The notes under the pieces were generated by a model that saw nothing but the letters and a program-made list of their open reading frames with translations, was not told where the DNA came from and ran no database searches. This document shows positions 42,282 through 54,445 of a stretch of DNA of 64,000 nt, piece by piece. Each line of letters starts with the position of its first letter. Within the stretch, counting starts at the first letter, position 1. The position numbers and the translations under genes are program-made. Source of the stretch: Parastagonospora avenae f. sp. tritici 18332-5 (lineage: Eukaryota; Ascomycota; Dothideomycetes; Pleosporales; Phaeosphaeriaceae); the NCBI GenBank assembly GCA_022559985.1, contig JAFJTR010000003.1, positions 186,001 through 250,000 on the forward strand. The letters run 5' to 3'.

Positions 42282-44339
42282 ATGTTGGATACTTTCGAGA
42301 TATTAACAACTTCCGGCGTCGTCCTGTGGTCGCGCACATACGTACCCGTCGGCGCCAATGTCATCAACAGCTTAATTCGCGATGTCTTCATCGAAGAGCG
42401 CATACTACCACAACCAGAAGACGCTAGCTCGAAACCCACATACAAGAAGGAGGGATACACGTTGAAGTGGACGGCTTCGAAAGACTTGGGGCTCATCTTC
42501 GTTGTATGTAGCATCAATCAAATTGACATACGACATATCGAGGCGCATAAAGACACATATGCTAAGAAGTTGTGCAGGCAGTCTACCAAAGTCTTGTGCA
42601 CCTCACATGGATAGACAAACTCCTCGACAATGTGCGCGCGCTTTTCGTCGGTCTCTATGGCGAACAATTAAAGACGCAGCGCAGCAGCGTGGTGAACTGC
42701 GACAAGTTCGGATCATACTTCGACCGCCAAATGCACGACTTGGAAGGCGCGAGCGACTCCGGCGCTCCCAGCATCAAGATCTCGACACCGCCCTCGAGCA
42801 CGGACAATGAGAGCGCAGACGAAAGAGCATCTGCGCAACCGACCCTTCAAAAACCACAAAGAGCACTATACGATACAAGTGCCGACTCGACACCAGTTCC
42901 CACACCAGACACGTCGAGACCAACCACACCGGCGCATAGCCATCTTTTGACAGGAAAGACGAGGCCTGGTGGAGGAAAGCTGTCGCGGAGAGACAAGAAA
43001 AAGGCTTCAGCAATGAGCTCGGGGCCAGTATCATCGGGCGACGAGTCATCTTCGAAGCGCAAGGGAAAGAGCGCGACAAAGAGGAACAGAGTGTGGGGCG
43101 AGTTGGGCGCGGAAGAGGAGGACGACTCAGTGCTCGACTACTCACAGACGGATCTCCGTGACGAGAACTCTGAGAACGAGGCCATGGCGGAGATCAAGCA
43201 GGAGACGTGGGGTCGCAAGACCAACAAGGGCGAATTCGTGCTCAAGGATTTGGATGAAGAGATGGATGCCATCATCTCAGCTCAAAACGCCAAGAAGGAC
43301 AAAGAGGCCGCAACAGCAGCATCAGGCGGACTCGTCGGATCAAGTTTGGGCGCGATAGGGGGACTGTTTCGGAACGTTGTAGGCGGAAAGACGCTCACTA
43401 AGGAGGATCTCGTCAAGCCCATTAAAGGCATGGAAGAGCACCTGCTAAAAAAGAACGTCGCCCGTGAGGCTGTTGTGCGGTTATGCGAGAGCGTAGAGCG
43501 CGATCTCATCGGCATGAAGACGCCCAACTTCACCAGTACGTCCCCCTCCCCCCTATCGTTCCCAGCCCACCCACTAACCCAACGAACCAGCAATCGAAAC
43601 CACCCTCCGCACCTCGATGGAAAAAGCCCTAACCAAGATCCTCACCCCCACATCCTCCCTCGACCTCCTCCGCGAAATCGCCCACACAAACAGCTCCTCC
43701 CCGCGCCCCTACGTCCTCTCCATCGTCGGCGTCAACGGCGTCGGCAAATCCACAAACCTCTCCAAAATCGCCTTCTTCCTACTGCAAAACCACCACCGCG
43801 TCCTCATCGCCGCCGCCGACACATTCCGCTCCGGCGCCGTCGAGCAGCTGCGCGTGCACGTCAAGAACCTGCAGGAACTCAGCAAGAGAGAAGGCGGCGA
43901 AGTCGACCTCTTCGAAAAGGGCTACGGCAAGGACGCGGCAAACATCGCTGCGGACGCTGTTGCGCACGCGCAGAAAAACGGATTCAATGTCGTTCTCATC
44001 GACACTGCGGGCCGCAGACACAATGACCAGCGCCTCATGTCCAGTCTCGAAAAGTTCGCGAAGCTCGCGGATCCAGACAAGATTCTCATGGTGGGCGAGG
44101 CGCTGGTGGGCACGGATTCGGTCGCGCAGGCGCGCAATTTCAACGCGAGTTTTGGCGCGGGCCGCAGGTTAGATGGGTTTGTGATTAGCAAGTGTGATAC
44201 GGTGGGCGATATGGTGGGCACGCTGGTCAGCATGGTGCATGCGACGGGCATTCCGGTTGTATTTTTGGGGACCGGACAGCATTATAGTGATTTGAGGACG
44301 TTGAATGTTGGGGCGGTGACGAGGTTGTTGATGTCGTAG
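42282..44339 (+). CDS. SRP101: Signal recognition particle receptor subunit alpha
   Basis: Three exons (42282-42503, 42578-43535, 43591-44339) give 642 aa. The N-terminal longin-like SRX domain (MLDTFEILTTSGVVLWSR) binds the beta subunit at the ER membrane. A charged linker follows, then the NG domain: GVNGVGKSTNLSK (P-loop, about residue 440), AADTFRSGAVEQL, LIDTAGRRHNDQRLM (about 528) and SKCDTVGD (G4, about 592). The GTPase pairs with SRP54 to dock ribosomes at the translocon. Length agrees with yeast Srp101 (621 aa). Confidence 0.96.
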
Positions 44340-44611
44340 AAAGGGGTAAGGAGGCAGTGTGTATAGCTTCGGCGACTGTGTTTGTATAATTGTATTCTTT
44401 TTGCGTTTGGGTGATTGTCAAGAGTCAGATGAAGGGATGGATATCATATTGTGGGTGCGGGAGTTTAATTCGTGGCATGCGAGAAACATGTATCGTACCC
44501 CAATCATGATACCCTTGCAATGAAGCAGATGCCGTTATACCGATACTCCACGGAAGGACATTTTTACCTATCACCAATACGCCTTGATCTGTCCCAGATT
44601 TCCGAACCCGT

Positions 44612-46618
44612 TCATGCCATAACCGGCACGACCCGTCCCATGCCCACACCCCTCGCACTCATCTCTGCCTCAATCTCCCTCTGATAGTCCAGCACCACTT
44701 CACCAAACTGCTCGATCTGATCCTGCGCCTTGGGCGCGCCAATGAGCACAATGCCCCTGGGCACCACCACATCCTCGACCTGAAAGCATCCGAACGTGAC
44801 CACCTTCACGAGCTGCGGACATGAGCGGAAGATGCCAGCGATGATCTGGGTATCAACGACAGGACAGAAGCTCAGGTTGATCTCGCGCATGTGTGGATAC
44901 TGCTTACTACCGTCAAAGAACTCGGTAAAAGCTTCGTGCGAAATGTGTCGACAGGATGAGATGTCGAGGAATTCAAGCCTTGAGCCGGAGTGAGCCATGA
45001 GTGCGCGGAAACCATTCGAGGCAAGACCAACAGGCTCATCTCCCGGGCCGTCGGGATTGGAATTGTCCATGTCGCGGGTGCTGTTGATGTCGGCATAGTG
45101 CAGCGGTGGATTGTCCCAGTTGCTGAACAAGTTGACATAGCCGGCATCGCTGCATTCGTTGTTCTCGGTGAAGCGGAACTTCTGCAACCTGTGGCATGTG
45201 TTGTGGATTGTGTCTAGAACGTCGTCCGTAGGATCGCTGGAAGCATCGAGGAAGTGCTCAAGACACAGAGTGCGCAGGTTTGCGCCGACAGATGTGATGA
45301 GGTTGATGAGCTTCTCGTGTCGGATCTCGCTGTAGAAGCGGAGCGTTAGATGTTGAAGGTGCTCCATGCGGGCAATGGCGTCGATGCTGTCTTCGCCAAG
45401 TTTCTTGCAGCGCTCAATTTTGAGTCGCTCGAGGTTTGGACAAAAGGTGCCGAGAGCCTCTACAACCTGGTCGTCGAAAGCAGCATCGAGCCACTCCACC
45501 TTCAGGGATCTGAGGTCCTTTCCGCGCGCAATGAATAGCTCGATCCACTTGTCGTTTGAAACAAGGTTGGCACCTAGCAGCTGAAGCTCCTCAAGATGCT
45601 TGCCCTTCTCAATCATGTAGTCGATATTGCTGTCCTTGAATTGACAGCAGTTGCGCAATGAGAGTCTCTTGACGGTAGGGCACACTGCAAATATCTGGTC
45701 GTAGTCTTCAGTCTCCAGATATGCTGCCTCGTGTATTGCGATCGAATGCATGTCTGGCTGCAAGAACAGCTTCATGGTGGTCGAATTCATGGCGCGCTTC
45801 TTGGAGAAGATCTCGCTGATTCGGTTCATGATACCCTCGGGCATTTCTCCCAACTCATCAATGTCTTCGGAGTGCTTTGCAAGCATCTCAATGCATAACT
45901 GCTGGAGTGTCTTGGGACCGCGTACCGTCAAGCCATCGAGACGGTTGCTCTCCAGCTTTCTGCGGCCTTTACGTACCACTGGCTTCTTCGCCTTTTCTTG
46001 TGCTTTCGCTTCCTTTTGCATCTCTTTGCCGCAAGGTGTGCACAGCAGGCCGCCATCCGGACCGGCCTTGCTGTATGGTGTGACTGTAAAGCGCTTGTCA
46101 CAGAGCTCGCAATGCTTCAGCTGTCCTGGCAGCGGCGGGGGAGCCTTCTTGGACATGTCCATGATATCGCCAAAATCAGAGTCGTCATCTGAGCCCTTCT
46201 TCTTCTTGGATGCCTTCTTCTTCGCCTCCTTGCCCTTCTTGATCTTTGCTATCGCCTCGTCCTGATCGCGCTTGCGCTTCTTCTTGGAGCGCTCGGCTGC
46301 CATTGCGGATGACTCTGCCTGCACGTCTTCTTGGACATCATTTGAGGGGCCTTCACCATTCTCCTCTGCCTCTGCTGCCTCGCGCTCGGCTTGTTGCACA
46401 CGCTGTAGGTACGAATCGCGAATCTCTTGGGCGGAGATGTTGTTGGCCTTTTCAAACCGTTAGCGACTGAGTGTTCCCGTACCTCTCACCACAACTTCAC
46501 TAACAGCAAGAAAATCCGTCAGCGCAGAGTGCGGTCCTCGAATCGCCGCAGCTCTGCCTCCTCCTCTACCTCCGCCGCCTCGGCCTCGTCTTGTGCTCCT
46601 GTCGCCACTCGTTAGCAT
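44612..46618 (-). CDS. RAD7: Rad7-type nucleotide excision repair protein
   Basis: Two exons (46505-46618, 44612-46447) give 649 aa. The first exon encodes an Arg/Gly-rich N-terminus ending IRGPHSALTDFLA; the second continues with NNISAQEIRDSYLQR, typical of Rad7. A four-Cys zinc site follows (CELCDKRF and CTPCGKEM, about residue 145-165), then a long series of leucine-rich repeats (LRNCCQFKDSNI, LEELQLLGANLVSND, LEFLDISSCRHIS). Rad7 with Rad16 forms the damage-recognition complex of global-genome repair and is part of a cullin ubiquitin ligase. Convergent with SRP101 (272 bp between stops). Confidence 0.94.
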
Positions 46619-47184
46619 GGCACAACCAAAAGTGTTTGGGTACTAAGATTTGAAATACATTTTACTGCGTTCTTGAGCCGAAGTGAAGTTTGATTAGTTT
46701 ACAGACTTGCGCAAAAGTTGAAGTACAGACGGTGCTTTGGGCAGGGTGAGTGGGGGCTCGAAAGTTAGGCCAGGGTGAGCGCGCGTCGGAAGGCGCGCGC
46801 AGTCACATGACGAGTGGCAATTACCGGCTGGATCGGGCTTAGGTCATTCCCTATTCTTTCACTGCATTCGCCACTGTCAGAACCCCTGAATTGTAAGAGA
46901 GAGCATTTTTTCTATCAAAACTCCATATGATGTACCTGAAGCTACTTGTGAGAGAAGATTGTGGCCCTTCAGCCGCTGGAAAAGACATTTTGCATGCAGG
47001 CAATGCACAGCACTTGATTGTGGGTTCCCGCAGCGGTTTGAATCCATGAATATCCTCAAACTCCTATTCCCAGTAGACTTGAAATCACCTAAACACATTT
47101 ATCGCCCTCCAAGCTCTGCCCAGTTGTCGTGTTGAGTATGTGAAGGCAGCAGGCACTTTTGACTGCTCATGGGCCATAGTGTAC
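46619..47184. other. Intergenic between RAD7 and the Stc1-domain gene
   Basis: About 570 bp with no supported gene: RAD7 promoter side and the 3' flank of the Stc1-domain gene. Confidence 0.45.
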
Positions 47185-48411
47185 TCAGATAGTGGTGTTG
47201 TCGCCGTCGCTGTCATCGTCGTCATCGTCGCCCTCTTCCTCAGAGTCAGACTGCCAGGATTGGTCAAGCTCACGGGTCGTATCTCCAGCAGGCCTCTGCA
47301 AGATCGTTAGCTACCTTCCAGGACAAAGTACATCAAGGTTCGCTCACCACAAAAGGGCTACGAACTGGACCAGCAGAGACATCCGAAGAGTCTCCAGGCC
47401 TATATGCTCGGATTCGGGGAAACTGGCGTGAACCTGACGTCTCGGAGTGCTCGGCAACACTAGACGGGTAGCTACGCTGTGTGCCAGCATTAGACGTGGC
47501 TGACGGACGACCATAGGCATTAGTGTTGAAACCGTTGCCGTTACTTCCGCTGCCAGCCGCCGTTGACCTAGTACCCGTGTGCCACGAACCGGTACGCTGA
47601 GATCGAGGCTCGCTCCAGCCATCGTTGATGCCGTTGCGTCCATGGTACGAAAACTCGCTATCGGTCTCGATAAGCGGGCCCGAGGTCGAGCCACTGATGG
47701 ACAGGCCGCGTTGGAAGTCCTGGGACAATGCTACGCCGCCGTCTTCAATAGCGTTGGCGTCACCATCAACGCTCCACTGTGTTCCTCAGCACGTTTCCGT
47801 CCTAGTACTGTTCTGTCATGAAAGAGCGTAGCAGACTTACACCAGTGGACTCAAAGTCGGATGGAGCCGACGTCCAGTACTCTGGCGTGTGGCCGTTGGA
47901 AGTGTCGGGAGTTACGAATCCCTTTCCTCCCTTGTGCTCGGGAGGAGGCCGATTGACCAGTTCGTCGGTGCATTTGAAGCATTGCTATTATTGTGTCAGT
48001 CTCAAAGCAACCATGGATGAGTCTCCTACATACAGCATGATCGGGCTTGCAGCGCTGACTCTTGGCGAATTCCTCTAGGCCCTTGGTCTTGTGGCACATG
48101 AAGCACTCGATCTCGACGGCTGGTTCGCCAGTGCACTTGCGACAGTTGATGGGACGGGTGCAGCGGCCAGTAGTCTTGACCTGCCAGCGAAGATCTGTGA
48201 GCTGTTTGGTAGAGTATCGAGCTCGTACAAGGTTTTTCTCGCATCGTCCGCACTTGATCTTTTCAGGAATGGGAACGCCCGAAAGACTGGGAGACGGTTA
48301 GCATCATTCAGTGGCGATCAGGCTCGCAAATTGGCAATGCGACTGCGTGGCGCTTTACCTGTCGATGTCGCTCTGGCTGTACGCGTGGATCTGGCGGTTA
48401 CGGGCCGGCAT
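47185..48411 (-). CDS. Stc1-domain zinc-binding protein
   Basis: Five exons (48359-48411, 48034-48286, 47841-47984, 47348-47776, 47185-47295) give 329 aa, all phases consistent. The Stc1 domain fills the N-terminal third with four CxxC-type pairs: KIKCGRCEKNLV, INCRKCTGEP, IECFMCHKTKGLEEFAKSQR and QCFKCTDELV, with YSTKQLTDLRWQV between. In fission yeast, Stc1 links the RNAi effector Argonaute to the histone H3K9 methyltransferase complex; in this fungus that role is inferred. The remainder is Ser/Gly/Asn-rich and the tail is acidic (EEEGDDDDDDSDGD). Splitting over five exons hides the domain in simple frame translation. Confidence 0.87.
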
Positions 48412-49214
48412 GATGGCTGTGGTCGGGTGCAACTGATTCAGAAGAGAGTGTTGTGGTGGTTGAAGAAGATGAAGAAGGAGAGTGGTGGTGTGTGAGGAAG
48501 AAGAGAAGAAGGATAGATGGCAAGTCTTATATCGGTGAGAAGACACGGGCTGAGGCTTGGTGTTGCAGCGTGCCGTCTACAGGTGGGGCTACTGCAGCTT
48601 CCGTTTGTTTGTGCCCAAAGCGAAGGTGAAGCCAGGTACGGGCGGTGAATCCATGCTATGGGAAGCAAGTGAGAGAGCCTTGGGCTACAACCTATGCGGG
48701 TATCGCCAGTAGCCCCGCATGCGAATCATGAAGAACGAAGCAACGCGCATGGACCATGGTGTACGGCAAACGAAAAGTAGGTCTTTGAGATAGAAGCCCG
48801 AAGCATTACCGAACTCTACACCAGCGAAACTCCTTCTTGATATCAAAACCTTGGCACTGATCTACAGCAACTTTCGTTCGCACGCAAACGCATGCGAGCC
48901 TGCTTGATACTCATGGTCCCGGTGCAGTGCATGGTGATGGAAGATTCGTGAAATGATTGCGAATCCTGGAGACACATGTAATCTCACTAGACGTGTGTGT
49001 GAAGGAATGGAAAGGAAGTCGTGGTAGCATGCATGTCAATGGCGCTAGGCTAGGATGACGCCTCAGCCGAGGGCAGTGAAATTCCTATCGATAAGCAGCG
49101 GCCAAAATTATCTCGTGTCCCGCACTTACACGAGACCACCCCAGTATTTTTCGCGAGAACACCCTCAAAGTGGCGTCTATTCCTTTCAGATTCAAAGCAG
49201 GCGGTAGCGGCAAC
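48412..49214. promoter_or_regulatory. Divergent intergenic region, Stc1-domain gene / TSR1
   Basis: About 800 bp between outward-facing genes; a CT-rich stretch on the minus strand at 48440-48510 lies just upstream of the Stc1-domain ATG, as is common in fungal promoters. No gene is supported. Confidence 0.45.
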
Positions 49215-51678
49215 ATGGGACCCGTCGCAGTGCAGTCGCACCACCATCGCAGCACTACCAAGCAGAACAAGAAGGGCTTCAAGGCGCGACATGCCACCAA
49301 AGGCGCCTTGAAGGAGATTAGCAAGGGTACATTCACTGCGCTTTTTGCGCTACAATTTACTGACAAGTCCCATAGGCAAAGTTGAGGGACTGTCATTCGA
49401 ACGGGGCGTCCGCAGAACGCCACACCAACAAATCATGTCTAAGTTCGACCGTCGCAACCGCGCGAAGCAGATGCGCCTGAACAAGGACAGCGAGCATGCG
49501 AAGAACACCAACATCTTCGCTGGCAAAGACGGCGCGCCGCGCATTGTAGCTCTGGTCCCGCTATGCTCGGATGTATCGACTGCCGCCGCTGCACGCAGCC
49601 TCAATGCCGCCCTTGACATTGAAGAAGAAGTGCCCGAAGCCGGATGGACAAGGACGAGTGTCGATCGTTTCAAGCAAAAGATACAGTACTTGGTCTTTAA
49701 GCGAGACTTGCTGGAGTGTTTGGATGCGTGCCGCATCGCCGACTTTGTGGTCTTTATACTGTCCGCATCCGAAGAGGTGGACGCCGAGGGCGAGCTCATC
49801 TTAAAGTCAGTGGAGAGCCAGGGCATCTCAAACACGTTCACTGTTGTACAATCACTCGACAAGGTCGAGCCAGCAAAGGCGAAGCCGCAAGTCATCTCAT
49901 CACTCAAGTCGTACATCACACATTGGCTACCAGCCACTGAGCGCGTCTATTCCCTCGACAACCGACAAGAAGCATCAAATCTGGTCCGATCGCTATGCAC
50001 AACCACGACCAAGGGCGTGAGATGGAGAGATCAGAGGAGCTACATGTTCATTGAAGACATTGCATGGGAAGGCGGAAAGTCTGCGGTCAACGAAGATGGG
50101 ACTGGCGAGGTAGTGCTCACTGGTGTAGTTCGAGGTCTTGGTTTAAAGGCTGACAGGCTGGTCCAAGTCGGCGATTGGGGTGACTTCCAGATTGACAAGA
50201 TTGTTGCGGCACCGCTAGAAGTCAAAAAGAGGGGCAAAGTAGAAGACATGATGGTTGACGGAGAAAATGATGGCATCCTGGAACAGCCAACAGAAGAGCA
50301 GGACGACTTGGCCGATCTTGCGCCCGAGGAGATCATCATGGACGACGTGACAAACTATGCGGCCTCAGTAGCACCGACAGAGCGCAAAGGAGTCTTGCTG
50401 GACGACCACCACTACTTTTCAGATGAAGAAGAGGAAAACGCACCAACAAAGCCTAAGCGACTACCAAAGGGTACCAGTAAATACCAGAGCGCATGGTACC
50501 TCGATGATGTGTCTGATTCGGGCTCTGACCTCGAGGACTTTGACATGGAGGACGTGCCCGAGACTGCACAGGAGCCAGCAGCACACCCTGCAGACGGCGA
50601 GGAGGGCATGGATGTTGACGGAAAAGCCATGACTGAGGGCGGGCCTTCAGAATATCCTCAGTCAGAAATGTTCATGGATCCTGCACCAGAAGACGAGGTC
50701 GAGCAGATTGAGGCGTACCGCAAGACCAGGAAAACCGAGCAAGACGAAGATCTCGAATTCCCTGACGAAATCGAGTTACATCCAAATGTCAACGCTCGCG
50801 AACGTTTGATCAAGTACCGCGGTCTGAAGAGTCTCAGATCTAGTGTCTGGGAAACCGAAGAGGACCGACCATACGAGCCGACAGAGTGGCAGCGCCTCCT
50901 CGAGATCTCAGACTACAAGCGCACCGCAACGAAATTCATGCGCGAAGCCTGGGCTGGCGGTGTCGCGCCCGGCACCAGAGTCAACGTCCACCTCCGCGGC
51001 GTTCCTCTATCCTTCCAAAATTCCTCCCGACCACTCGCCGCCTTCTCTCTCCTCCGCCACGAACATAAGCGCGTAGCATGTAACTACAGCATGCTCGTGT
51101 CCTCCGAGCACGAAGCACCCATCCGCTCCAAAACCGAGCTCATCGTACAGTGCGGCCCGCGACGCATGGTCATCAACCCGCTCTTCTCCCAAGCCGGCAA
51201 CACGCCCAACAACGTGCACAAATTCGACCGCTACCTACATCCCGGTCACTCAGCCATCGCATCCTTCATCGGACCGCTGACATGGGGCAACGTTCCACTA
51301 CTATTCTTCCAGCGCACTGATCCCGAAGACCTGACAACTTCTTCCCTGCGACTAGTCGGCACGGGAACATCTCTCCCGCCCTCGTCCAACCGCATCATCG
51401 CCAAACGCATCATCCTCACGGGCCACCCGTACAAAATCAATAAGCGCGTCGTCACGGTGCGATACATGTTCTTCCACGATACAGATGTCCGGTGGTTCAA
51501 GAGCCTGCCGCTCTGGACCAAGCGCGGGAGAAGTGGATTCATCAAGGAGAGTCTGGGTACGCATGGATACTTCAAGGCGAACTTCGATGGCAAGATTAAT
51601 CCGATGGATGCGGTGGCGGTCAGTTTGTATAAGAGGGTGTGGCCGAGGGGGAGTCGTATGTGGAGGGCTGATGAGTAG
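49215..51678 (+). CDS. TSR1: Ribosome maturation factor Tsr1
   Basis: Two exons (49215-49326, 49376-51678) give 804 aa. The basic N-terminus (HHHRSTTKQNKKGFKARHAT) leads into the Bms1/Tsr1 family: a GTPase-like fold that lacks the P-loop, the AARP2CN domain (YMFIEDIAWEG), a long acidic insert (DDVSDSGSDLEDFDMEDVPE) and the conserved C-terminal part (LFFQRTDPEDLTTSSLRLVG, HPYKINKRVVTVRYMFFHD). Tsr1 binds pre-40S particles in the cytoplasm and blocks early translation initiation factors during late 40S maturation. Convergent with UTP7. Confidence 0.95.
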
Positions 51679-51945
51679 GGAGAGGTGGAAGGGAAGAGAA
51701 GATAAGGTAAGGTTACATAACTTTTATGATGCATGATTCGGCTGGGTGGGTTTTAGATAGACAAAATGGGACCGGCGTATCGAATGCATTTCACTGTTCT
51801 AAGGTTTCAATCATCCATGCTCCTTGTGATATCGTTCGAAACTCTGAAATCATGGTATATACACCCATCACAGCCCTACGCACAACGCCAAACAATGCTG
51901 GTACTTTTCCCATTCATCAACGCCCTTGCCTTTCAAAACGAGGAT

Positions 51946-53607
51946 CTACGTCTGATTCCCCTTCCGCGCAAACCTCTCCAACGCCGGCCCATACTCCTTC
52001 TTCAGCCTCTCCCTCTTCTCCTCATTCCTCTTCTTGCGCTGCTCCACCACCTCCCTCGCCCTCTCTTTCTCCTCATCAATAACATTCTTACTCCCACTCT
52101 TCCTCAAAAACCTCCTAAGCGCACTATTCCGTCCCCTGCCCCTCTGCTTCAACTTGGCAATCTTATCCTCTGGCTTCCTATCCAGATCCTTTTCGCGCTT
52201 GCGCTGCTCCTCCGATGCAAGATCGAGGTTACCCACGAAATTGGGGTCGAGCGCGATCATTTCGGGCTGCAGCTTTTCGAGGAGCGCGTGGACTTCGGTT
52301 TCGCGGCGCTGCTTGGAGGTTTCGTACGGGTTGAGGCCTTGCTCCATGGAGTCGGGGTTGGGCTCGCCGGCGCCGGGCACGATGATACTGGTGAAGCCGC
52401 GGTCATGGGCGACGCCGAGGACGTCTTCGAAGGGGCAGTAGCGTACGCGGGATATGGAGAGGCCGTCGCCGCCCCAGTTCATGTAGGGCTGGGTCGAGTT
52501 GGCATCGGCGGCGCGGGTGAAGATGTCGGATTTGAAAATGCTGAGTTGGGTGCCATAGCCGACGGAGGTGAGGTTGCGGTCGGAGATGGAAACGGTTTGG
52601 CCGGGGACGCGGAGGTGGTGGGTGTGGATTTCGCGGAACATGCGAATGTCCCAGACGCTCATGCGTCGGTCTTGTGATGTGCTGACCATGTATGTGCCGG
52701 ATTTGTCTATTGCCATGCTCCTCACGGGGCCATGGTGGGGAAGCAGTTTGACGAGCGGTGCGGCGCTGTTCGGCGACCACAATGTGACGAGACCTTTTTG
52801 GTGTCCTACGTGTAATATGGCGTTGTGTGGGTTTTGTGTAAAGGCTGTAGGTGGCCCAAGTTTTGTGTAGAGTTGTGCGAGCGATTGACCCGTTGAGACA
52901 TCTGTATACCGTAATATGCCTGCGGTTGAGACTGATGCTAGGAGGAAGTGGTATGGTAGGTATTCGAGGTGTGTGGCTTCGGAGTGGTTCTTCAGCTGAT
53001 GCAGCTCTACGCCGTCCCCAGAGTATATGTAGACGCATTTCTTTTGCGCCACCGCAAAGTTCTTCTGGTTGCTAACATGCAGCCATCGCGCATCTCGTAC
53101 GGTCTCGTTGAGTTGTAACTCGCAGCCAGGCTTGCCATCTCTCCAGTCAAAGGTGGCTACATGCCCTTTTCTTGATGCGATGAGCAGATCGCGGCCGTTT
53201 CTGCTATACTCGCATACGTCGTATGGCCCGAGCCCGTCTAACCGCAGCTCGAAGCCCTTCTTTGCCGTCTCAACACCCACTGCCTGCTTGATGTCGTCTT
53301 GCCGAACTTTATAAGTCCGCTCCAACTCATTCTCAGGCTCAATAAGGCCGGCATTGTTCTCCAGCAGGATTTCGACATTCTTTGCTTCTATCGCCGCCTG
53401 CTTGTTCTTCACTTCCAATGTCCGCAAATTCGAGCGCAATTTCCGGTCCTTTACAGACTTCGACTTGATCTTCTCGCCTCTTCCGTATTGCTGCGTCGCC
53501 TTTTCCGTATATTGTGCAAGCGCGCGCGCATCTTCGTCGTTAACGGGCGCAGCCGATTTGCGCCGCGGTTGCGTGGCTACGGCTTTGGAGCCTCGCACGG
53601 TGGCCAT
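51946..53607 (-). CDS. UTP7: U3 snoRNP-associated WD-repeat protein Utp7 (BING4/WDR46)
   Basis: Single exon, 553 aa from ATG 53607 (MATVRGSK). The N-terminal stretch GEKIKSKSVKDRKLRSNLRT and LENNAGLIEPENELERTYKV is family-typical. WD repeats follow (DLLIASRKGHVATFDWRDGK, GPVRSMAIDKSGTYMVSTSQ, DRRMSVWDIRMF), then the BING4 C-terminal domain (NPDSMEQGLNPYETSKQRRE) and a basic helical tail. Utp7 belongs to the small-subunit processome for 18S rRNA processing in the nucleolus. The frame extends upstream to 53742 without an ATG. Adjacent convergent TSR1 also acts in 40S assembly. Confidence 0.95.
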   Translation of the reverse strand: MATVRGSKAVATQPRRKSAAPVNDEDARALAQYTEKATQQYGRGEKIKSKSVKDRKLRSNLRTLEVKNKQAAIEAKNVEILLENNAGLIEPENELERTYKVRQDDIKQAVGVETAKKGFELRLDGLGPYDVCEYSRNGRDLLIASRKGHVATFDWRDGKPGCELQLNETVRDARWLHVSNQKNFAVAQKKCVYIYSGDGVELHQLKNHSEATHLEYLPYHFLLASVSTAGILRYTDVSTGQSLAQLYTKLGPPTAFTQNPHNAILHVGHQKGLVTLWSPNSAAPLVKLLPHHGPVRSMAIDKSGTYMVSTSQDRRMSVWDIRMFREIHTHHLRVPGQTVSISDRNLTSVGYGTQLSIFKSDIFTRAADANSTQPYMNWGGDGLSISRVRYCPFEDVLGVAHDRGFTSIIVPGAGEPNPDSMEQGLNPYETSKQRRETEVHALLEKLQPEMIALDPNFVGNLDLASEEQRKREKDLDRKPEDKIAKLKQRGRGRNSALRRFLRKSGSKNVIDEEKERAREVVEQRKKRNEEKRERLKKEYGPALERFARKGNQT

Positions 53608-54445
53608 ATCGGTGGCTATATTCGCGCAATTGATCGATTCTCGAAGCCTGCTATGTCGAATACTACTGTAGAGCTTTGCGCGTGTATGCGAACAATTGCA
53701 ACTGTGTTTTGACTTGCGATGCTGCAGTGCCTTTGGCGACATCCAGAACTTTTTGGGTATTCTGCCACCGCCCTGGCATGGGTCGGGACGCTAGCACTTG
53801 GCGAGGCTAACCAAATTCGATGCAGCAACTCCACTTCTTCCATCGTCTATCACGACGACACTCTCTCTTCCAGTATGTAACATTCATGCATGTAAAATCT
53901 TCGTCACCCAGCCTACCTTTCATCATAAGTCACTCAGCCTGGCTACTATCTATCGATCTGCTCTCCATCGCCGCCGCCTTATGGGCCCGGAATCCATTCT
54001 CTCGCAATCCATGGACGGACTTGTGATTAGTGTGAACCATGAGGGAAACTAGACAGAGTTTTAATCATGAACTGACTGCCTGAAACTATACGCGATATTG
54101 GTAGATCTTTGGAAACGACATTAATGACCCGTGTATAGCTTCAGGCTATCAGACCGGCTGCCACCTGCTGCACCTCAGTCGCCCTGGCTCATACTTGATA
54201 ACATGTAGTATAGTATTTAGATATAAGATACCACTAGGTTTTCGGTAGTTGTGCTCAGAACTCTTTCAACAATGGAACCCAACCACTAGGTGCCACGCAA
54301 AATAGCTTTTCGGGTTTTGTACCACAGCCGAACCGGGCATTTACCTAAGAAGATTTTGATAAAGAGAAAACTCTTCAGTTCTCTTTAGGCCTTCTCAGTT
54401 CTCATCATTCTTTCACACATCTATTTTCTCATCATCTTTCCAAAC
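53608..54445. other. Intergenic between UTP7 and a hypothetical gene
   Basis: About 840 bp with no supported gene; AT-rich from 54050. CT-rich sequence at 54370-54440 just before the next ATG looks like a fungal core promoter. Confidence 0.45.

Noticed and set aside
51766..52677. 303-aa plus-strand frame over UTP7
   Set aside because: Antisense to a clear WD-repeat gene; no domain of its own.
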